Below, one piece after another: positions 59,412-64,000 of a stretch of 64,000 nucleotides of DNA. The notes under the pieces were generated by a model. The model made no database searches, had not been told where the DNA came from, and saw only the letters and a list, made by a program, of their open reading frames with translations. The position numbers and the translations under genes are program-made. The stretch's first letter is position 1, and each line of letters starts with the position of its first letter. Source of the stretch: Pseudomonas akapageensis (GTDB lineage: Bacteria > Pseudomonadota > Gammaproteobacteria > Pseudomonadales > Pseudomonadaceae); contig NZ_VXCP01000037.1 of the NCBI RefSeq assembly GCF_011355085.1, positions 20,040 through 84,039 of the forward strand, in the 5' to 3' direction.

Positions 59412-60980
59412 ATGGGTTGGCCCACTCGCCGCAAACTGTTGCCCTTTCTGAACTGGCTGCCCAGGCAAACCCGCGCCAGCGTCGGCCGTGACCTGCTGGT
59501 TGGGCTGAGCGGGGCCATCCTGGCCCTGCCGCAGTCCATTGCTTATGCCCTGATCGCAGGGCTGCCCCCCGAGTACGGCCTGTATGCGGCCATCATTCCG
59601 GTGGTCATCGCCTGCCTGTGGGGCTCGTCGTGGCACCTGATCTGTGGCCCGACGGCTGCCATTTCCATCGTGCTCTATACCAGCGTCAGCCCCTTGGCTG
59701 TGCCGGGCAGTGACGACTACATCATGCTGATCCTGTTGCTGACGTTCATCGCCGGCGCGTTTCAGTGGCTATTGGGGATGCTGCGTTTCGGCGCACTGGT
59801 GAACTTCGTGTCGCACTCGGTGGTGCTCGGCTTCACGCTCGGCGCCGCCGTGGTGATTGCCTTGGGGCAATTGCCCAACCTGATGGGGCTTGAACTGCCG
59901 AACCAGACAACTGCGCTCAATAGTCTGGTGGCGTTGATCGAGAACTTCGGCGAAACCGATCGCGCCTCCTTGATACTCGGCCTGGCGACGCTGGCCGGCG
60001 GACTGGCGCTCAAGCTGGTCGTGCCACGTTGGCCAACCTTGCTGCTCACCCTGGCCGCCAGCAGCCTGGTGGTGTGGTTGTGGCCTGCAGTTTTCGGGCA
60101 TGTGCAGTTGGTCAGTGCCTTCGCCGGCAGATTGCCGCCCTTGAGTCCCTTGCCGCTGGATCTGGAGGCCATTCTCCGCTTGCTGCCCAGTGCCGTCGCG
60201 GTGGGCATGCTTGGGCTGGTAACCAGCCTGTCGATTGCTCGCTCGCTGTCGACCCGCTCCCAGCAAATGATCGATGCCAACCAGGAAGTACGTGCCCAGG
60301 GACTCTCGAATATGGTCGGGGCGCTGTTTTCCGGCTATCTGTCGTCCGGCTCGTTCACCCGTTCGGGTTTGAGCTATGAAGCGGGTGCCTGCTCACCGCT
60401 GGCCGGGGTATTTTCCGCATTGTGGGTGGCGCTGTTCGCCGTGGCCGGCGCCGCCTTGATCGCCCACATCCCGATTCCGGCGATGGCGGGGTGCATTCTG
60501 CTGATCTGCTGGGGGTTGGTTGATCATCGGGCGATCCGCGCACTGTTTCGTGTCAGCCGCTCCGAGTTCGTGGTCATGGCGCTGACCTGCGTGGCCACCT
60601 TGCTGCTGGAGTTGCAGACAGCAATCTATGCCGGGGTGCTGGCTTCATTGTTTTTCTACCTCAAACGTACCTCGCAGCCACGGGTGCAACACTGGAGCGA
60701 CGGCGATGAGGAAGTGCTGCGCGTCGGTGGCTCGATATTCTTCGGGGCCAGCCATTATCTGCAGGTTCGCCTGCAACGCTGCCAGAGCCCGCGGGTGGTG
60801 ATCGACGCCCGGCATATCAACTTCATCGACTATTCCGGAGTCGAGATGCTGCACCAGGAGGCACGCCGCCTGAGCCGCCAGGATCGCAGCCTGACCTTGC
60901 GCCGGGCGCGGCCACAGGTGATCGAGGAATTGTGCAAGCTGGAAGGAGCAGCACGCTGCCCGATCCGCTTCGAAGACTAG
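59412..60980 (+). CDS. SulP family anion transporter with STAS domain
   Basis: A 522-residue inner-membrane transporter of the SulP (SLC26) family for sulfate, bicarbonate or organic acids. The N-terminal signature is DLLVGLSGAILALPQSIAYALIAGLPPEYGLYAAIIPV; about 12 transmembrane segments follow, then a short cytoplasmic STAS domain (about 420-515). The substrate is not predictable. ATG 59412 (MGWPTRRKLLPFL) has GAGAGA upstream and matches relatives; ATG 59397 is possible. It overlaps the convergent aroE by 4 bp. Confidence 0.9.
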   Translation: MGWPTRRKLLPFLNWLPRQTRASVGRDLLVGLSGAILALPQSIAYALIAGLPPEYGLYAAIIPVVIACLWGSSWHLICGPTAAISIVLYTSVSPLAVPGSDDYIMLILLLTFIAGAFQWLLGMLRFGALVNFVSHSVVLGFTLGAAVVIALGQLPNLMGLELPNQTTALNSLVALIENFGETDRASLILGLATLAGGLALKLVVPRWPTLLLTLAASSLVVWLWPAVFGHVQLVSAFAGRLPPLSPLPLDLEAILRLLPSAVAVGMLGLVTSLSIARSLSTRSQQMIDANQEVRAQGLSNMVGALFSGYLSSGSFTRSGLSYEAGACSPLAGVFSALWVALFAVAGAALIAHIPIPAMAGCILLICWGLVDHRAIRALFRVSRSEFVVMALTCVATLLLELQTAIYAGVLASLFFYLKRTSQPRVQHWSDGDEEVLRVGGSIFFGASHYLQVRLQRCQSPRVVIDARHINFIDYSGVEMLHQEARRLSRQDRSLTLRRARPQVIEELCKLEGAARCPIRFED

Positions 60981-61801
60981 CCAGCGGCCAATTGCCGGCG
61001 CAGTTCGGCCAATACCGGGGCGGTGTCAGGCCGCACGCCACGCCAGATGAAGAAGGCCTCGGCGGCTTGTTCGGCGAGCATGCCCAGGCCATCGCGCACC
61101 TGCGCCGCACCATGCTCGGTAGCCCAGTTGCAGAAAGGTGTTGGTTCCTTGCCGTACATCATGTCGTAGCAAACGGTATGGCCCGGCTGGATCAGGCTGC
61201 CGGCAATCGGTGGCAGCTCACCGGCCAGGCTCGCCGACGTGGCGTTGATGATCAGGTCCACGGGTTCAGCGAGCCAGCCGAAACCGCTGGCAGAAACCGG
61301 GCCCAGGTCATCGAACAGTTCGGCCAGCACTTCGGCCTTTTCCACAGTACGGTTGGCGATCACCAGCGATGCCGGTTTCTGCGCCAGGATCGGCTCAAGC
61401 ACACCGCGCACGGCGCCACCGGCACCCAGCAGGAGAATCCGCTTGCCGGCCAGGCTTACGCCGGCATTGACCGTCAAATCGCGCACCAGGCCCGCGCCAT
61501 CGGTGTTGTCGCCCTGCAAGCTACCGTCGGCAAGTTTGCTCAGGGTGTTCACCGCGCCGGCACGCTGGGCCCGCGCAGTCAGGCTGTCGGCCAGTCGATA
61601 GGCCTCTTCCTTGAACGGCACCGTGACATTGGCGCCGCGACCTTGCTCGAAGAACGCCTTCGCAAACGCAGTGAAATCGTCCAGGGGGGCGAGAAGGGCG
61701 CTGTAATCCAGTTGCTGGCCGGTCTGTTCGGCAAACAGGCGGTGGATCAATGGCGACTTGCTGTGGCCAATCGGGTTACCAAAAACGACGTAACGGTCCA
61801 T
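60977..61801 (-). CDS. aroE: Shikimate dehydrogenase (NADP+)
   Basis: Reduces 3-dehydroshikimate to shikimate in the chorismate pathway. The 274 residues have the shikimate-site GNPIGHSKSPLIH (about 8), the catalytic Lys in NVTVPFKEEA (about 65), Asp in NTDGAG (about 102), the NADP loop GAGGAVRGV and the NRTVEKAE motif with the Arg that binds the NADP phosphate. It stands 43 bp downstream of hemF on the same strand. Confidence 0.97.
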   Translation of the reverse strand: MDRYVVFGNPIGHSKSPLIHRLFAEQTGQQLDYSALLAPLDDFTAFAKAFFEQGRGANVTVPFKEEAYRLADSLTARAQRAGAVNTLSKLADGSLQGDNTDGAGLVRDLTVNAGVSLAGKRILLLGAGGAVRGVLEPILAQKPASLVIANRTVEKAEVLAELFDDLGPVSASGFGWLAEPVDLIINATSASLAGELPPIAGSLIQPGHTVCYDMMYGKEPTPFCNWATEHGAAQVRDGLGMLAEQAAEAFFIWRGVRPDTAPVLAELRRQLAAG

Positions 61802-61844
61802 TCAAGCAGTTTCCTTAAGGGAAGTTATCCACAGCTCAAGAGGG

Positions 61845-62771
61845 TCAGGCGCGCGCAACCGCCTCTCCGAGCCAGTCACGGTCCTGCAGGAAGTACTCGG
61901 TCAGCCTCGCCTCCTCACTGCCGGGCACGGCCTTCCAGTCATAGGCCCAACGCACCTGCGGCGGCAACGACATCAGAATCGATTCGGTGCGGCCCCCGGA
62001 CTGCAGGCCGAACAGGGTGCCACGGTCGTAGACCAGGTTGAACTCGACGTAGCGGCCACGACGAAATTCCTGGAACTCACGCTGCTGCTCGGTATAAGTC
62101 GTTGCCCGGCGGCGCTGGACGATCGGCAGGTAAGCTTCGATGTAGGCATCGCCAATGGCGCGCATGAAAGCGAAGCTGGTGTCGAAGTCCCATTCGTTGA
62201 GGTCGTCGAAGAACAAGCCACCGATGCCACGCGGTTCGTTGCGATGCTTGATATGGAAGTAACGGTCGCACCAGGCCTTGTAGCGCGAATACACGTCGGC
62301 ACCGAAGGGCGCACAGGCTTGCTCGGCAACCCGGTGCCAGTGCACGCAATCTTCTTCAGTGGCGTAATACGGCGTCAGGTCGAAACCGCCACCGAACCAC
62401 CAGACCGGCTCTTCACCTTCTTTTTCGGCAATGAAGAAACGCACATTGGCATGGGACGTCGGTACATGCGGATTATGCGGGTGAATCACCAGCGACACAC
62501 CGAGGGCTTCGAACCCGCGCCCCGCCAGTTCCGGCCGATGCGCGCTGGCCGAAGGGGGCAGGCCGGTGCCGAAGACATGGGAAAAGTTCACGCCGCCTTT
62601 CTCGATAACCTGGCCATTCTCGATCACCCGGGTACGACCGCCGCCGCCAGCGGGACGGGTCCAGGCATCCTCGACGAACCGGGCTTTGCCGTCTTCATTT
62701 TCCAGGGCCGTGCAAATCCGGTCTTGCAGGTCAAGCAGGTAGGCTTTCACGGCCTCGGTGCGAGTAGTCAT
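61845..62771 (-). CDS. hemF: Coproporphyrinogen III oxidase, oxygen-dependent
   Basis: Converts coproporphyrinogen III to protoporphyrinogen IX with O2 in heme synthesis. The 308 residues show FSHVFGTGLPP, HPHNPHVPTSHANVRFF, WWFGGGFDLTPYYA, HRNEPRGIGGLFFDDL and EFNLVYDRGTLFGLQSGGRTESILMSLPP, all diagnostic for HemF. ATG 62771 has AAGGTGATG upstream. It forms an operon with aroE. Confidence 0.98.
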   Translation of the reverse strand: MTTRTEAVKAYLLDLQDRICTALENEDGKARFVEDAWTRPAGGGGRTRVIENGQVIEKGGVNFSHVFGTGLPPSASAHRPELAGRGFEALGVSLVIHPHNPHVPTSHANVRFFIAEKEGEEPVWWFGGGFDLTPYYATEEDCVHWHRVAEQACAPFGADVYSRYKAWCDRYFHIKHRNEPRGIGGLFFDDLNEWDFDTSFAFMRAIGDAYIEAYLPIVQRRRATTYTEQQREFQEFRRGRYVEFNLVYDRGTLFGLQSGGRTESILMSLPPQVRWAYDWKAVPGSEEARLTEYFLQDRDWLGEAVARA

Positions 62772-62939
62772 GACATCACCTTAAAAACGGGCAAAGGCCG
62801 GGCGGCATTGGGGAAAGACCAGCGGCCAACGGCAAATTCGGCGCGTAGCATACCACCGGCACACGAACTGCCGCTGTTGACGACGGTCAAGCAAAAGCGT
62901 CCGATAACAACTTTGATGGATCAACTCAGGAGACAACAG

Positions 62940-63917
62940 ATGGCCAAGCGTATCCAGTTCAGTACCCATGGCGGTCCGGAGGTGCTCGAGTATGTCGACT
63001 TCGAACCCGCCGAGCCGGGCCCGCAGCAGGTCCGCGTGCGTAATAAAGCAATTGGCCTGAACTTCATCGACACCTATTTCCGCACCGGGCTGTATCCGGC
63101 GCCCTCGCTGCCTTCGGGCCTGGGGACCGAAGGCGCCGGGCTGGTCGAAGCCGTGGGCAGCGAGGTCACGCGTTTCAAGGTTGGTGATCGCGTGGCCTAT
63201 GGCAGCGGCCCACTGGGTGCCTACAGCGACGTTCATGTGTTGCCGGCCAGCAACCTGGTCAAACTGCCTGAGGCGATCAGCTTTGAACAAGCGGCAGCCG
63301 TAATGCTCAAGGGCATGACCGTGCAATACCTGCTGCGCCAGACCTATGACGTGAAGGCCGGGGATACCATTCTGTTTCATGCCGCAGCGGGCGGCGTCGG
63401 TGCACTGGCCTGCCAATGGGCCAAGGCGCTTGGGGCAAAGCTGATCGGTACCGTCAGCTCACCCGAGAAGGCTGCCTATGCGAAGGCGCTGGGCGCTTGG
63501 GAAACCATCGATTACAGCCATGAAGACGTTGCCAGGCGCGTTCTGGAATTGACCGATGGCAAGAAATGCCCGGTGGTTTACGACGGCGTAGGGCAGGACA
63601 CCTGGCTGACCTCGCTCGATTGCGTGGCTCATCGTGGGTTGCTGGTCAGCTTCGGCAATGCTTCGGGCGCGGTGACCGGGGTCAACCTCGGTATTCTGGC
63701 GCAGAAGGGCTGTTTGTATGTCACGCGGCCAACCCTGGGGGGCTATGCCAATACCGCAGAGAACACTCAGGCCATGGCCGATGAGCTGTTCTCGATGATT
63801 TCCAGTGGCAAGCTCACTGTGGATATCAGCCAGCGGTATCCGTTGAGTGAGGCGGCGAAGGCGCAGACTGAACTGTCGGCGCGTCGCACCATGGGGTCGA
63901 CGGTGTTGCTGCCATAA
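62940..63917 (+). CDS. qor: Quinone oxidoreductase (NADPH:quinone reductase, zinc-free MDR family)
   Basis: A 325-residue cytoplasmic medium-chain dehydrogenase. Features: MAKRIQFSTHGGPEVLEYVDF start, NFIDTYFRTGLYP, GTEGAGLVEAVG, the cofactor-binding HAAAGGVGALACQWAKALGAKLIGTVSS with the AAxGGVG motif of quinone reductases. No structural-zinc Cys cluster is present, as expected for Qor. ATG 62940 has CAGGAG upstream; the frame is open much further but overlaps hemF antisense. Divergent from hemF (PA0023-PA0024 order). Confidence 0.95.
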   Translation: MAKRIQFSTHGGPEVLEYVDFEPAEPGPQQVRVRNKAIGLNFIDTYFRTGLYPAPSLPSGLGTEGAGLVEAVGSEVTRFKVGDRVAYGSGPLGAYSDVHVLPASNLVKLPEAISFEQAAAVMLKGMTVQYLLRQTYDVKAGDTILFHAAAGGVGALACQWAKALGAKLIGTVSSPEKAAYAKALGAWETIDYSHEDVARRVLELTDGKKCPVVYDGVGQDTWLTSLDCVAHRGLLVSFGNASGAVTGVNLGILAQKGCLYVTRPTLGGYANTAENTQAMADELFSMISSGKLTVDISQRYPLSEAAKAQTELSARRTMGSTVLLP

Positions 63918-63937
63918 TTGAGGCCGCTTTGCGGCCT

Positions 63938-64000
63938 ATCGCGGGCAAGCCCGCTCCCACAGGGTACGTGCAACATCGGCCACTGTGGGAGCTGGCTTGC
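63938..64000. repeat. REP pair after qor, cut by the window end
   Basis: Two opposite REP units, ATCGCGGGCAAGCCCGCTCC (from 63938) and GTGGGAGCTGGCTTGC (from 63985), the second truncated at the end of the window. Confidence 0.85.

Noticed and set aside
59141..59491. 116-codon open frame after the immunity gene as a possible second immunity gene
   Set aside because: It runs into the SulP coding region, lacks a ribosome-binding site and its first part is better explained as the frameshifted effector remnant.
1..64000. tRNA, rRNA, CRISPR array, insertion sequence or prophage
   Set aside because: No tRNA-like conserved loops, no regular spacer repeats, and no transposase, integrase or phage structural gene were seen on either strand.

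Overview
The window is a stretch of a Pseudomonas chromosome, most likely from the P. fluorescens/P. putida side of the genus. Gene content and local order match P. aeruginosa PAO1 blocks: the PA3211-3214-like lipid transporter, gltP to metQ (PA5479-PA5505), the cytochrome c oxidase block (PA0105-PA0114), the prlC/osmC neighbourhood (about PA0058-PA0070) and trpI-trpBA to qor (about PA0037-PA0023). GC is high throughout except one short stretch near 58.4-59.1 kb. Pseudomonas REP repeats sit between several genes. I saw no rRNA, tRNA, CRISPR array, insertion sequence or prophage.

Layout: (1) 1-5.1 kb: the end of a DUF5924/DUF2914 protein; an MCE-type lipid ABC transporter operon (STAS-fused permease, ATPase, MCE protein, auxiliary lipoprotein); a fused SpmA-SpmB membrane protein. 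(2) 5.1-16.3 kb: glutamate symporter gltP, a small DUF1328 protein, the algB-kinB two-component system, an EAL phosphodiesterase with a CSS sensor domain, amidase ampDh2, a GGDEF diguanylate cyclase and an EEP-family hydrolase. (3) 16.3-23.4 kb: dsbA, two small c-type cytochromes, engB, the sRNA ersA with its sigma-22 promoter, polA, a DUF2782 protein and thrB. (4) 23.4-32.3 kb: the Zur-controlled zinc importer (znuA divergent from zur-znuCB), a lipoprotein, catalase katE and the methionine importer metNIQ. (5) 32.3-40.8 kb: the aa3-type cytochrome c oxidase operon with its heme A, copper and assembly factors, all on the minus strand except one tiny opposing membrane-protein gene. (6) 41-53.7 kb: housekeeping and stress genes (beta and gamma carbonic anhydrases, radical SAM protein, prlC, HAD phosphatase, lipoproteins, osmC, flavin monooxygenase, dodecin, DUF883), with two exactly 111-bp inverted-repeat elements in direct orientation. 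(7) 53-64 kb: trpI/trpBA, a DODA-like protein, an NAD(P)-binding protein, a PAAR-domain type VI secretion effector with an overlapping membrane immunity gene and a decayed effector fragment behind it, then a SulP transporter, aroE, hemF and qor.

The most interesting locus is the PAAR effector/immunity pair (57.3-59.1 kb). It has a separate upstream region with overlapping palindromes, a drop in GC at the toxin tip, and a frameshifted fragment of a related effector just after the immunity gene. That pattern is expected for a polymorphic toxin whose C-terminus has been exchanged. Other useful observations are the ersA sRNA gene, a perfect sigma-22 promoter before osmC, a REP sequence that encodes the C-terminus of an aminopeptidase, and the paired 111-bp elements.
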